Notes under the pieces: generated by a model
Told to the model about the DNA's origin: nothing
Database searches by the model: none
What the model saw: the letters and a program-made list of their open reading frames with translations, nothing else
From: Clostridium sp. LS
GTDB lineage: Bacteria; Bacillota; Clostridia; Clostridiales; Clostridiaceae
Length of the DNA: 37,531 bases
Direction of reading: 5' to 3'
NCBI RefSeq assembly: GCF_002760435.1
Contig: NZ_AUUU01000075.1
Span: 1-37,531, forward strand
Made by a program: the position numbers and the translations under genes
In this document: positions 16,214 through 24,675 of the stretch, in pieces
How the letters are laid out: every line of letters begins with the position of its first letter
How positions within the stretch are numbered: the first letter of the stretch is position 1

Positions 16214-17194
16214 TTAGCTCATATACTTATTTACGTTTTCCTTGCTTACTTTTTCAAAAGGTACCCATATATGTTTTCCATCCTCAGCTAGATTTTCTAT
16301 ATTAGATAAAGTCCTTCCTGAGCCTAATTGAATAGCAGCATCTACCGAACTTTTACTTTGTCCTTTTGCAGATTGATATACTGTAAGTTTCATGCTTCCA
16401 TCAACGACAGCTTTGCATCCCTCAGGTGTTGCATCAATTCCGACAATAGGCACTGATGAAGGATCAATATTATTCTCCTTAAACGAATCAATTACTCCAA
16501 GTGCCATTTCATCATTATTAGCAATTACACAATCAAATTTTTGACCTGTAGATAAAAATACATTAAACATGTCTTTTGCCTCTTGTCTACTCCAGTTTGC
16601 ATTATCTTCAAAAACATACTGTGCATTTATTCCTTTTTCTTTAAGTGTATCTTTCACTGCAATTGTGCGTCCCTTGGTAGCTGAATGTCCCTTTTCTCCC
16701 TTAAGTAAAACCACTTTTAAATCATTTTTATTTTTTAGATAATTTGCAATATACTCTGCTTGATATTGACCTGCCACCTTTTCATCCGAAGCTACATAGA
16801 TATATTTATCTTTTTCCAACAAACTATCATCTGGACTACTATTCATAAATACTATAGGTAGCCCTTCTGCTGCTCTTTTGAGTTGAAGTGCTGTAGCTGG
16901 GTTTACTGGTGCACATATTATAGCATCATATCCTCCTGAAACCGCCTCCTTCATATGGGATACTTGAGTTTCTATTGATCCTGCTGCATCCATTATATTT
17001 AATTCAACATTTTGACTATCAGCATAGTTTTTGGCACTTGTTGCCAAAAGCTTACGATAATTATCTGAAACATCTGAAACTGAAAATAAAACTTTTACTT
17101 TTTTATTTGAAGATGAACTTCTCTTTGTGCTGCAGCCTGAAATCATAACGAACATCATAATTATAGTTAAAATTATAGCTATTTTTTTCTTCAT
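16214..17194 (-). CDS. Sugar-type solute-binding lipoprotein (periplasmic binding protein type I)
   Basis: A 326-aa lipoprotein with signal peptide and lipobox ISGC (Cys21), then a Ser-rich linker and a two-lobed type I binding-protein fold (Peripla_BP_4, RbsB/MglB-like). Typical features are VLFSVSDVSDNYRKLL at the start of lobe 1, GGYDAIICAPVNPATA near residue 87, YIYVASDEKVAGQYQAEYIA near 131, NDEMALGVIDSF near 228 and PIVGIDATPEG near 248. It would bind a monosaccharide on the outside of the membrane. No ABC permease or ATPase gene is adjacent; instead it lies 58 nt downstream of a chemoreceptor gene on the same strand, suggesting it presents ligand to that receptor. The exact sugar cannot be read from the sequence. 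Confidence 0.82.
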   Translation of the reverse strand: MKKKIAIILTIIMMFVMISGCSTKRSSSSNKKVKVLFSVSDVSDNYRKLLATSAKNYADSQNVELNIMDAAGSIETQVSHMKEAVSGGYDAIICAPVNPATALQLKRAAEGLPIVFMNSSPDDSLLEKDKYIYVASDEKVAGQYQAEYIANYLKNKNDLKVVLLKGEKGHSATKGRTIAVKDTLKEKGINAQYVFEDNANWSRQEAKDMFNVFLSTGQKFDCVIANNDEMALGVIDSFKENNIDPSSVPIVGIDATPEGCKAVVDGSMKLTVYQSAKGQSKSSVDAAIQLGSGRTLSNIENLAEDGKHIWVPFEKVSKENVNKYMS

Positions 17195-17252
17195 TTATAC
17201 TCCTCCTTAGAACTTTCTACGTAGCTTTTGCAAAGCTTTAATATAAAAATAC

Positions 17253-18146
17253 TTATATTTTAAACATTTGAATATGCTTACTAAGTTCATCAGACGTATT
17301 GAACAAATTCTCAGCATCAATAGCCACCTTTTCGCTGTTTTTAGTAATATTATTTGATTGTGTAACCATAACTTCTGAAGTTGCTAATATTTCTTGAGAA
17401 CTTGCAGCTTGTTCCTCTGATATAGCTGCTACTGTTGTTGCAACATCATCTAAATGTCCAACCTTTTCAATCATACTTTGAATTAAATCATTAGTAGAAT
17501 TAATCTTGCCAAATATACTGTCAAATGTATTCACAGTTTCGCTTATTAAATAACTGCTCTCATTTATATACTCTGCACTTTCATGGGACTGCTTTACAGT
17601 ACCAGTAACAAGTTTATTTATTTCACTTACAAGAGATGAAATGTTTTTAACTGATTCAGAACTTGTATTTGCTAATTTTCCTATTTCACTTGCCACAACT
17701 GCAAACCCTTTTCCTGCCTCTCCTGCCCTTGCGGCTTCTATTGATGCATTTAATGATAAAAGGTTAGTCTGTTCTGCAATTCCTCCTATGACATTTATTA
17801 TACTAGTGATTTCTGATGAAGATTTTCCAACATTATTTATAGCTAATTCAAGAGCAGTAATTGAATTTCTTATATTCTCCATAGCTGCATTTACTTTTTC
17901 CATATCTTGTCGGCCTTTTTCTGAAATACTAATGGTTTCCTTCATCTTTTCATTTACATTGTTACCATCATCTCTTGTATTAGAAACAACATTTGCTAAA
18001 GTAGTTGTGTTATCTGCTATTTCACTTACTGAACTTGATAATTGTTCAACTGTAATGTTCAAATTTTGCATAGATTCAGTTTGAAGTTTAGATGAATCAT
18101 AAAGTTCTTTGGAAATCACTGTACTTCCATCAATCAGCTTGTTCAT
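17253..18146 (-). pseudogene. C-terminal (signalling) part of frameshifted chemoreceptor
   Basis: A 297-codon frame encoding the cytoplasmic coiled-coil signalling domain of a methyl-accepting chemotaxis protein. The conserved hairpin tip [20 protein letters not shown] (near residue 123), followed by [17 protein letters not shown], contacts CheA/CheW. The frame begins just past the end of the N-terminal part and overlaps it by 17 nt. No Shine-Dalgarno site precedes its ATG. Removing one TGAT from the duplicated TGATTGAT at 18129-18136 fuses the two parts as NEQAD-GSTVIS. Alone, this part has no sensor or membrane anchor. Confidence 0.82.
18129..18136 (-). repeat. 4-bp tandem duplication that breaks the chemoreceptor frame
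   Basis: On the minus strand GCTGATTGATGG contains TGAT twice. The second copy creates the in-frame TGA stop (18130-18132). With one copy the frame reads continuously through both halves. It could be replication slippage, a reversible phase switch, or a sequencing error. Confidence 0.75.
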
Positions 18147-19248
18147 TCATTTTATTTGATACACTTCTAATGTTATCTATCATACTGCGCATTACCCCTA
18201 TAAAGTCCTTCACACTTTGTAGCATAATAGAAATTTCATCATTTCCCTTTACATGCACATCAACTGTAAAATCCCCCTCAGTCATTGAAATTATTGTTTT
18301 AGTAAGTTTTCTTATTGGCTTAATAACAACTTGTACAACTCTTTCTACTAGTGCAGCCAAGATAATGATAGAAATTACTCCAATTACAATCATAAAAGTA
18401 CGAAGTTTCATAAGTTCTGATAAGATAGATTTTGTTGGCACATATGATACAAGAATCCAATTAGTTCCTTCTACTTCTTTAAATACAACCATGTTATTTT
18501 CTAATTCGCATGAATTGTATTCTTTATTATCAAGTTTTACAGCTATTTCTTTAAGAAATTTATCATTATTGCTTGAATCAAGCTTAGTTGAAATTAATGA
18601 GCTATCCCTATTAGCTACAATTGTTTTATCAGTTTTATCTATGAGAAAAGCTTCTGCATTATCCATATCAATCATCGAGTTTACTATAATTGATACTTTA
18701 TCCAGAGAAAGATCCACAGAAATAACCTTTATTTTCCCCGACTTATCATTTAATATTGAAGAAGCACTAACAACATTCTTACCTTCTTCATTTTTATACG
18801 GAGTACCAAATGCCATATTAATACGTGTAAGTCCCTCTTTATACCATACAGAGTTTAATATGTTTTTATCTGACTTATTAGATTTATCTGCTTTAAATAA
18901 TTTTCCACTTTCATCAGCTATATAAAATCCTTCTTTATAATTATCATCATACCTATAATATTTATTTAGCAAATTTTGCAGTTGACTATCACTTAGGTTT
19001 GTCCCCTCTAATGAAGTCTTTAACGCCTTGAATGATGCTAAATTTTCATTTAACAATGATTCAATTTGGTCAACCTGTTTTTTACTTGAAGTTTCTAATA
19101 AATTATTGGCTGAATTAGTTATTATTTCTTTAGACTTACTATAAGAAATAAAAATAAGAGATGAAACTATTATAGCCATCATTGGAATAATAATTCCAAG
19201 TAATTTTGTTTTGATTGAAATCTTATATTTCAATTCTCCATTTTTCAT
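18130..19248 (-). pseudogene. N-terminal (sensor) part of frameshifted chemoreceptor
   Basis: A 372-codon frame encoding the sensor half of a methyl-accepting chemotaxis protein: TM1 (about 12-32), an extracellular double-Cache-like domain (about 33-270, with KEGFYIADESGKLFKADK and VVSASSILNDKSGKIKVISV), TM2 (about 277-300) and HAMP (about 300-352, VIKPIRKLTKTIISMTEGDF). It stops after MNEQAD because of the 4-bp duplication. The longest frame begins at 19284, but GGGGGG directly before the ATG at 19248 supports that start. The intact receptor would be about 665-670 aa. The following binding-protein gene probably belongs to the same transcript. Confidence 0.82.
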
Positions 19249-19307
19249 GAAAATCCCCCCAATTGTCGTATTTTGTAATCCCATGTATTAATATCAAGCA
19301 CAAATCT

Positions 19308-19336
19308 ATAATACAACTTTTTTGCCTTTACGTAAA
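19308..19336 (-). promoter_or_regulatory. Candidate promoter of the chemoreceptor, with palindrome over -35
   Basis: On the minus strand TTTACG (19331-19336) and TATTAT (19308-19313) are 17 bp apart, 60 bp before the receptor start. The -35 is embedded in the perfect 10-bp palindrome TTTACGTAAA (19327-19336), which resembles LacI-family operators, so sugar-dependent repression is possible. Confidence 0.42.
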
Positions 19337-19412
19337 CGTTCTTCTACAATTTTCTATCTTTGTATTGTTTTTTTCACACAATTTATATATTAATATAAAT
19401 ATTTTTCAAAAA

Positions 19413-19443
19413 AAAAAGGCCGCAAATGAATTTTTATTCACTT
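19413..19443 (-). terminator. Possible terminator after the DUF2085 gene
   Basis: On the minus strand AAGTGAAT pairs with ATTCATTT (one wobble), followed after GCGGCC by a run of T residues. The six-base gap before the T-run makes it imperfect. Confidence 0.35.
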
Positions 19444-19478
19444 GAAGCTTTTAACCATATATTAAAATATATAGTATT

Positions 19479-19850
19479 TCAATATATGAAATATAAAACT
19501 ATATCTATTAACATATAAACTAAACCAATACCAGCTAGAATTCCTGTTATTAACCTTCTAAAATTAGTTGATTTTTTAACTTTTAATAACTGCACTAAAC
19601 CATCAAATGACATGATTAAAATTAATGCTCCACATATCTTTAAATTAATTCTAACCTTCAAAATAAATAAAAGTATAGAAACTATGTGCCCTATATAAAT
19701 TCCAGTACACCTTGCACATACTGGAAATTGATATCCTTTAAAAGAAAAACTTCGTTCATGCATTTGATGACAACCACTTACAGCTCCAATTTTCATTAAA
19801 TATATCCATATTCTTGTTTTTCTATCGACCTTTTCATTTAAATCTTGCAC
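19479..19850 (-). CDS. DUF2085 family small membrane protein
   Basis: A DUF2085 protein: the signature SGCHQMHERSFSFKGYQF followed by PVCARCTGIYIGH is diagnostic, with three cysteines and a histidine that may bind metal, then three hydrophobic segments. The longest frame begins at 19916 deep inside the upstream zinc-ribbon gene and has no ribosome site there. Start candidates are GTG at 19853/19850, preceded by AGGGTG, giving about 123 aa and a 17-20 nt overlap with the upstream gene; or ATG at 19796 without a ribosome site. The GTG start keeps the amphipathic helix TRIWIYLMKIG that other members have before the CHQ motif. Translational coupling with the zinc-ribbon gene is likely. Function unknown. 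Confidence 0.75.
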   Translation of the reverse strand: MQDLNEKVDRKTRIWIYLMKIGAVSGCHQMHERSFSFKGYQFPVCARCTGIYIGHIVSILLFILKVRINLKICGALILIMSFDGLVQLLKVKKSTNFRRLITGILAGIGLVYMLIDIVLYFIY

Positions 19851-20058
19851 CACAATTTGCACACACCCTATATGTATTTGTTTTAGCTTTACTCTTTCCC
19901 ATACCAAGTAATCCACATATCAATCCTATAGGTCCAAAACATATATACCCCAAACAGCCTTTTCCTACACCAAAACCTTTTGTAGTTTCTGTTACATCAC
20001 TTACTACTTGAACATTAAGACTTCCGCATTTAGGACATCCAACATTCACATTACTCAT
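19834..20058 (-). CDS. Small zinc-ribbon protein with hydrophobic centre
   Basis: A 74-aa protein with two CxxC knuckles, CPKCGS at the N-terminus (residues 8-13) and CANCGARFK at the C-terminus, separated by a Gly-rich hydrophobic stretch (KGCLGYICFGPIGLICGLLG). This is a split zinc ribbon with an inserted membrane-interacting hairpin, reminiscent of LITAF-like small proteins. The start is supported by GGAGG 8 nt before the ATG. Its 3' end overlaps the DUF2085 gene, so the two are co-translated. Function unknown; the pair may sit together at the membrane. Confidence 0.78.
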   Translation of the reverse strand: MSNVNVGCPKCGSLNVQVVSDVTETTKGFGVGKGCLGYICFGPIGLICGLLGMGKSKAKTNTYRVCANCGARFK

Positions 20059-20159
20059 AATTATAATCCTCCATAATAATAAAAACTATTATAATTATAC
20101 TATCAAAGAATGATATGTTACAATACTTTGCTTTATATTCCATAATATTACTTGCTCTG

Positions 20160-20243
20160 ACTAGTAAAGTTAGAAAAGCTGCTCAAATCCAATCAGAATT
20201 AGCAGAAAAACTTAACAATCTAATCAATAAATTTCAAATTTAA
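20160..20243 (+). pseudogene. 3' remnant of a chemoreceptor gene
   Basis: Twenty-seven codons ending in TAA read TSKVRKAAQIQSELAEKL then NNLINKFQI. This matches the extreme C-terminus of the two intact receptors in this window, which end with [20 protein letters not shown] plus FII, or with FKI. No receptor sequence is present upstream: the frame extends only to an ATG at 20115 through unrelated codons. The remnant is on the plus strand, opposite to all other receptors here. It is evidence of a past deletion or rearrangement at this spot. Confidence 0.65.
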
Positions 20244-20275
20244 ATATACTTACTGGAATTCTTTTATACATATAA

Positions 20276-20320
20276 AAGGGATATCTCCAAATGATATTTC
20301 ATCATTTGGAGATATCCCTT
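20276..20320. terminator. Strong terminator of the ABC exporter operon
   Basis: Perfect 19-bp stem (20276-20294 and 20302-20320, core GGGATATCTCCAAATGA) with a 7-nt loop; on the minus strand it lies 12 nt beyond the exporter stop and is followed by TTTTATAT. Confidence 0.85.
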
Positions 20321-20331
20321 AATAATGTCAT

Positions 20332-22266
20332 TTATGATAACTCAAAGGCTCCTGTATATAATTGGTAGTACTTACCTCTTTGCTCAATTAAGTCATCATG
20401 ATTTCCTCTTTCAATAATTTTACCTTGATCTAATACCATGATTACATCAGAGTTCTTAATTGTAGATAGTCTATGTGCAATTACAAAAACAGTTCTTCCT
20501 TTCATAAGTTTATCCATACCATCTTGGACAATCTTTTCTGTTCTTGTATCTATACTTGAAGTTGCTTCATCTAATATTAAAACAGGTGGATCTGCAATAG
20601 CTGCTCTAGCAATTGTCAGAAGCTGTCTTTGCCCTTGCGATAGGCTTCCACCATCCCCTGTAAGCACGGTATCATATCCTTTTGGAAGATGCCTTATGAA
20701 TGTATCTGCATTTGCAAGTTTTGCTGCTGCACGTACTTCTTCATCTGTTGCATCTAACTTTCCATATCTAATATTATCTGAAACTGTTCCTGTAAATAGG
20801 TGTGCATCTTGAAGTACTATTCCAAGAGAACTTCTTAAATCGTCCTTTTTGATTTTATTAATATTAATTCCATCGTACCTTATTTTACCGTCTTGAATAT
20901 CATAGAAACGGTTAATTAAGTTTGTGATAGTTGTCTTTCCAGCTCCTGTTGCACCAACAAAAGCAATTTTTTGCCCTGGCTTTGCAAAAAGTTTTATATT
21001 ATGAAGTATTATCTTTTCATCATTATATCCAAAATCAACATCATCAAATACTACCTCGCCAAGAAGTTTTGTATAAGTAGTTGTCCCATCTTCATGAGGA
21101 TGCTTCCATGCCCAGATTCCAGTACGTTTTTTAGCTTCAGTTAGTTTTCGATTTTCATCTTCAATTGCATTAACTAAAGTTACATAACCTTCGTCAGTTT
21201 CTTTTTCTTCATCAAGAAGCTTGAAGATACGCTCTGCTCCAGCAAGTGCCATAATTACAAAGTTAAATTGTTGAGCCATTTGGTTTACTGTTTGGCTGAA
21301 AGTTCTTGTTAACTGTAGGAAGGATGCGAGAGCTCCAATAGTAAATCCAGCAAACTCTCCAATAGCAATAACAGATCCAAAAATAGCAACAGTTACATAA
21401 TTTATATAACCAATGTTGTTCACAACTGGCATTAAAGCATTGGCATATTTATTTGCGTTATTTGCACTGTTACAAAGAGCATCATTTAATTTATCGAAGT
21501 TAATTCTTGCTTCTTCTTCATGGCAAAAGACCTTTACAACCTTTTGACCTTCCATCATCTCTTCAATATAACCATTTACTGCACCTAAATCTCTTTGCTG
21601 AGCTCCAAAATATTTTCCACTTTTCGCTCCAATAAACTTGGTTACATTCACCATTAAAAAAATAATTACAATTTGAACTATTGTTAATGGAATACTTAAA
21701 AAAATCATTGAAATAAATACACTAACAACTGTAATAATCGCTGATAACAATTGCGGTATACCTTGGCTGATCATTTGCCTTAATGCATCAGTATCATTTG
21801 TGTAAAGACTCATCACATCCCCATGAGCATGTGTATCAAAAAATTTAATCGGCAAAGTCTCCATATGAGCAAACATATCATCTCTTATTTTCTTAAGAGA
21901 TCCTTGAGAGATTATAATCATTATACGGCTGTATATATAAGTTGCTAAAACTCCAACAAGATAAATTGTTGCTAATGTAATAATCATTTTAAGCAGGGGG
22001 CCAAAATCTGGAGCTCCAGATGCCTTTAAAAGTGGTGCTATATAATCGTCAATTAAGTTTCTTAAAAACAATGTACCTATAACATTAGCAAGGGAGCTTA
22101 TAATAATTGTTACTAATACAATGATAAATAGCACCTTGTATTCTTTAAGAACATAAGCTAGTAATCTTTTCAATGTTTTTAAAGAATCTTTACTAACTTT
22201 TGCATGCCCTCGAGGTCCACCCGGTCCACGCATTGCTCTAGGTGCTTTAGCATTATTTTGACTCAT
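20332..22266 (-). CDS. ABC exporter subunit with canonical ATPase site
   Basis: A 644-aa half-transporter of the multidrug/lipid exporter type. A Gly/Pro-rich N-terminus is followed by six membrane helices (about 40-345) and a nucleotide-binding domain (about 402-640): Walker A GATGAGKTT (438-446), signature LSQGQ (542-546, Gly to Gln change), Walker B LILDEATSS with catalytic Glu567, and the switch His in IAHRL. An insertion of about 40 residues (360-400) precedes the ATPase domain. It starts 14 nt inside the end of the preceding exporter gene, so the two are translationally coupled and form a heterodimer like BmrC/BmrD or LmrC/LmrD. Last gene of the MarR operon. Confidence 0.9.
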   Translation of the reverse strand: MSQNNAKAPRAMRGPGGPRGHAKVSKDSLKTLKRLLAYVLKEYKVLFIIVLVTIIISSLANVIGTLFLRNLIDDYIAPLLKASGAPDFGPLLKMIITLATIYLVGVLATYIYSRIMIIISQGSLKKIRDDMFAHMETLPIKFFDTHAHGDVMSLYTNDTDALRQMISQGIPQLLSAIITVVSVFISMIFLSIPLTIVQIVIIFLMVNVTKFIGAKSGKYFGAQQRDLGAVNGYIEEMMEGQKVVKVFCHEEEARINFDKLNDALCNSANNANKYANALMPVVNNIGYINYVTVAIFGSVIAIGEFAGFTIGALASFLQLTRTFSQTVNQMAQQFNFVIMALAGAERIFKLLDEEKETDEGYVTLVNAIEDENRKLTEAKKRTGIWAWKHPHEDGTTTYTKLLGEVVFDDVDFGYNDEKIILHNIKLFAKPGQKIAFVGATGAGKTTITNLINRFYDIQDGKIRYDGININKIKKDDLRSSLGIVLQDAHLFTGTVSDNIRYGKLDATDEEVRAAAKLANADTFIRHLPKGYDTVLTGDGGSLSQGQRQLLTIARAAIADPPVLILDEATSSIDTRTEKIVQDGMDKLMKGRTVFVIAHRLSTIKNSDVIMVLDQGKIIERGNHDDLIEQRGKYYQLYTGAFELS

Positions 22267-23992
22267 TATTATCAGCTCCCTTCACTTGTGATTCATATAC
22301 TTCACGGTATATATCATTTGATTCTAGTAATTCTTCATGATTACCAAATCCATCTATTTTTCCATCGTTTAATACCATAATTTTATCTGCATCCTGCACC
22401 GAAGAAATACGTTGAGCAATAATAATCTTTGTTGTATGTGGTATTGTCTCAATAAATGCTCTTCTAATAAGCGCATCAGTTTTAGTATCTACAGCACTAG
22501 TAGAATCATCCAAAATTAATATTTTAGGTTTCTTAAGTAATGCCCTCGCAATACAAAGTCTTTGCTTTTGTCCTCCTGATACATTTGTTCCACCTTGTTC
22601 GATAAATGTATCATACTTGTTAGGTAGGTTTTCTATAAATTCCTCTGCTTGAGCTTGTCTACATGCATTAATTATTTCCTCATCAGTTGCATTCTTATTT
22701 CCCCATCTAAGGTTTTCTTTAATTGTTCCTGAGAATAAAACATTTTTCTGTAATACCATAGAAACTTCATCTCTAAGAGTCTCTATATCGTAATTTCTAA
22801 CGTCAACTCCACCAACTTCTACAGTCCCGTTAGTAACATCATGTAATCTTGGGATAAGCTGAACAAGGGTTGATTTTGCACTACCTGTACCTCCTATAAT
22901 ACCTATAGTTTCCCCAGAATTAATCTTTATGTTAATGTCTTCCAAAACTAAATTTTCCTTATCTTTGCTATAACTAAAGTCAACATTCTTAAAGCTTATA
23001 GATCCATCCTTAACCTCATAGATAGGATTTTCTATATTTGTTAAGTCACTTTTTTCTTCTAGAACTTCTATAATTCTTTCGGCAGATGACTTAGACATAA
23101 TTACCATAACAAATACCATTGAAAGCATCATAAGACTGATTAGTATATTCATTGTGTAAGCAAATAAGCTCATCAATTCCCCAGTTGTTAACGAGTTTGA
23201 AACAATCATTTTCGCTCCAAGCCAAGATAAAAGCAGAATACAAACATAGACAGTAAACTGCATAGCTGGTGCATTGATTATTATTAATTTTTCAGCTCTC
23301 ATAAAATATTTATATAGTATTTCAGAAGCTTTATAGAATTTATTTGTTTCATGTTCCTCTCTTACATAAGCCTTAACCGCACGAATTCCAGTCAAATTTT
23401 CTTGAACACTCGCATTTAAATCATCGTATTTCTTAAATACTTCTACGAAATATGGATGTACTGTTGTCATAATAAAGTATAATACAACTCCTAGAAATAC
23501 TATGGCACCTAAGAATATTAAAGCTAATCTGGCATTAATATAGAAACTCATAATCATGGCAGAGACTAACATAAATGGTGATCTAACAGACATTCTTGTT
23601 ATCATTTGAAATGCATTCTGAACATTTGTTACATCTGTAGTTAATCTAGTTATAAGTCCTGCTGTTGAATACTTGTCTATATTAGAAAATGAATAATTTT
23701 GTATATTATAATACATTGCTTTTCTTAGATTTCTTGCAAAACCAGTTGATGAACTAGCTGCGTATTTACCTGATAACACTCCGAAAGTAAGAGATAAAAA
23801 GGCTGCTACAAGCATTGCTGCCCCAATAATAATTACATATTTCATATCTCTTTTTTGTACCCCATTATCAATAATCAGTGCCATTAAAAATGGAATAATT
23901 GTCTCCATAATCGCCTCTAAAGCAACATATGTTGGGGTGAGAATCGTATCTCTTTTAAATTCTGCTATGTAATTTGCTAATTTTCTTATCAT
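22253..23992 (-). CDS. ABC exporter subunit with degenerate ATPase site
   Basis: A 579-aa half-transporter with six membrane helices (about 15-300) and a nucleotide-binding domain (about 330-575). Walker A is GGTGSAKST (367-375, with Ala where Gly is usual), signature VSGGQ (471-475), and Walker B ILILDDSTS has Asp496 where the catalytic Glu should be; the switch position is IAQRI, lacking His. This is the non-catalytic half of a heterodimeric exporter. The longest frame begins at 24055, but GGGAGG lies just before the ATG at 23992, which also leaves a 52-nt spacer to the MarR gene. That spacer holds an operator-like palindrome. Partner of the next gene; substrates probably drugs or toxic amphiphiles. 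Confidence 0.9.
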   Translation of the reverse strand: MIRKLANYIAEFKRDTILTPTYVALEAIMETIIPFLMALIIDNGVQKRDMKYVIIIGAAMLVAAFLSLTFGVLSGKYAASSSTGFARNLRKAMYYNIQNYSFSNIDKYSTAGLITRLTTDVTNVQNAFQMITRMSVRSPFMLVSAMIMSFYINARLALIFLGAIVFLGVVLYFIMTTVHPYFVEVFKKYDDLNASVQENLTGIRAVKAYVREEHETNKFYKASEILYKYFMRAEKLIIINAPAMQFTVYVCILLLSWLGAKMIVSNSLTTGELMSLFAYTMNILISLMMLSMVFVMVIMSKSSAERIIEVLEEKSDLTNIENPIYEVKDGSISFKNVDFSYSKDKENLVLEDINIKINSGETIGIIGGTGSAKSTLVQLIPRLHDVTNGTVEVGGVDVRNYDIETLRDEVSMVLQKNVLFSGTIKENLRWGNKNATDEEIINACRQAQAEEFIENLPNKYDTFIEQGGTNVSGGQKQRLCIARALLKKPKILILDDSTSAVDTKTDALIRRAFIETIPHTTKIIIAQRISSVQDADKIMVLNDGKIDGFGNHEELLESNDIYREVYESQVKGADNNESK

Positions 23993-24008
23993 AATTTTCC
24001 TCCCTTTT

Positions 24009-24022
24009 GTTAGGTTTCTAAC
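24009..24022 (-). promoter_or_regulatory. Second copy of the MarR-type palindrome, before the exporter
   Basis: GTTAGGTTTCTAAC differs by one base from the perfect palindrome upstream of the MarR gene (24499-24512). It lies between the MarR stop and the first exporter ribosome site, where bound repressor could block transcription or an internal promoter. Confidence 0.55.
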
Positions 24023-24044
24023 AACTATTTTAAAAAAAATTGCA

Positions 24045-24476
24045 TTAATCAGCAATTTTTTTACTTAATCTATCAATTAAAGCAACTAATATATTAAATT
24101 CATCTTCACTTAATTCGTCTCTTAAGGATTTTTCGAATTTTAGAATAAACTCATATACATTTCTTTGGATCTCTAAGCCTTTTTCGGTAAGGACTATCTT
24201 TTTAAGTCTTGCATCTTCAGAAACACTTACTCTTTTAACCAAGCCATTCTTTTCCATTAATTGAAGTACACTGGTTACTGAAGAACGTCTAATTGCAAAT
24301 TCTTCTTCTATATCTCTTTGGAATATATCTCTTTTATCAGAATTAAATCGTATAAAAGCAAGTATTTTGGCTTGAACATCTGTTAAACCGTATTGTACAG
24401 CCTCTTTGCTTATTGTTCTATGAATTCTCTTTGATAGTATACTTATTTTTTTGCCTATATGTATTTCATTATCCAT
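24045..24476 (-). CDS. MarR family transcriptional regulator
   Basis: A 143-aa winged-helix MarR regulator. N-terminal dimerisation helix (about 5-30), the recognition region DIEEEFAIRRSSVTSVLQL (about 70-88), wing VSEDARLKKIVLTEKG (about 98-113), and a C-terminal dimerisation helix. It heads an operon with a heterodimeric ABC exporter, the common arrangement for exporter genes repressed by MarR until a drug or similar ligand binds. TAGGAG precedes the ATG. A perfect 14-bp palindrome lies in its own leader (24499-24512) and a near copy precedes the exporter, supporting autoregulation and exporter control. Confidence 0.9.
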   Translation of the reverse strand: MDNEIHIGKKISILSKRIHRTISKEAVQYGLTDVQAKILAFIRFNSDKRDIFQRDIEEEFAIRRSSVTSVLQLMEKNGLVKRVSVSEDARLKKIVLTEKGLEIQRNVYEFILKFEKSLRDELSEDEFNILVALIDRLSKKIAD

Positions 24477-24498
24477 ATTTATATACTCCTATCAACTT

Positions 24499-24548
24499 GT
24501 TAGATTTCTAACTATTATTAGTCTAAATTAATTTTTAATCTTTGTCAA
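24499..24548 (-). promoter_or_regulatory. MarR operon promoter and operator
   Basis: TTGACA (24543-24548) and TAGACT (24520-24525) with 17-bp spacing on the minus strand, followed by GTTAGATTTCTAAC (24499-24512): 6-bp inverted arms around TT, sitting at about the transcription start. Binding there would block initiation. Confidence 0.65.
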
Positions 24549-24622
24549 CACAGTTTTTATAACTATATTATATTTCTTTGTGGAGAATTATTAAATTTAA
24601 TAACTTCATATAAATAATTTTA

Positions 24623-24646
24623 GCTGACCACAATTTTGTGATCAGC
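24623..24646 (-). terminator. Terminator of the MerR-type gene
   Basis: GCTGACCACA (24623-24632) pairs with TGTGATCAGC (24637-24646) with one mismatch; about 30 nt past the stop at 24676. The stem resembles the one at 411-433. Confidence 0.55.
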
Positions 24647-24675
24647 CAATTATTCAAATATCTTTAAAAATTCTC

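Noticed and set aside
18092..18925. 277-codon plus-strand frame across the broken receptor
   Set aside because: Antisense to the receptor sensor domain; Ser/Ile/Leu-rich composition typical of reversed coding sequence, no ribosome binding site.
20438..20812. 124-codon plus-strand frame in the exporter ATPase region
   Set aside because: Antisense shadow of a conserved ABC ATPase domain.
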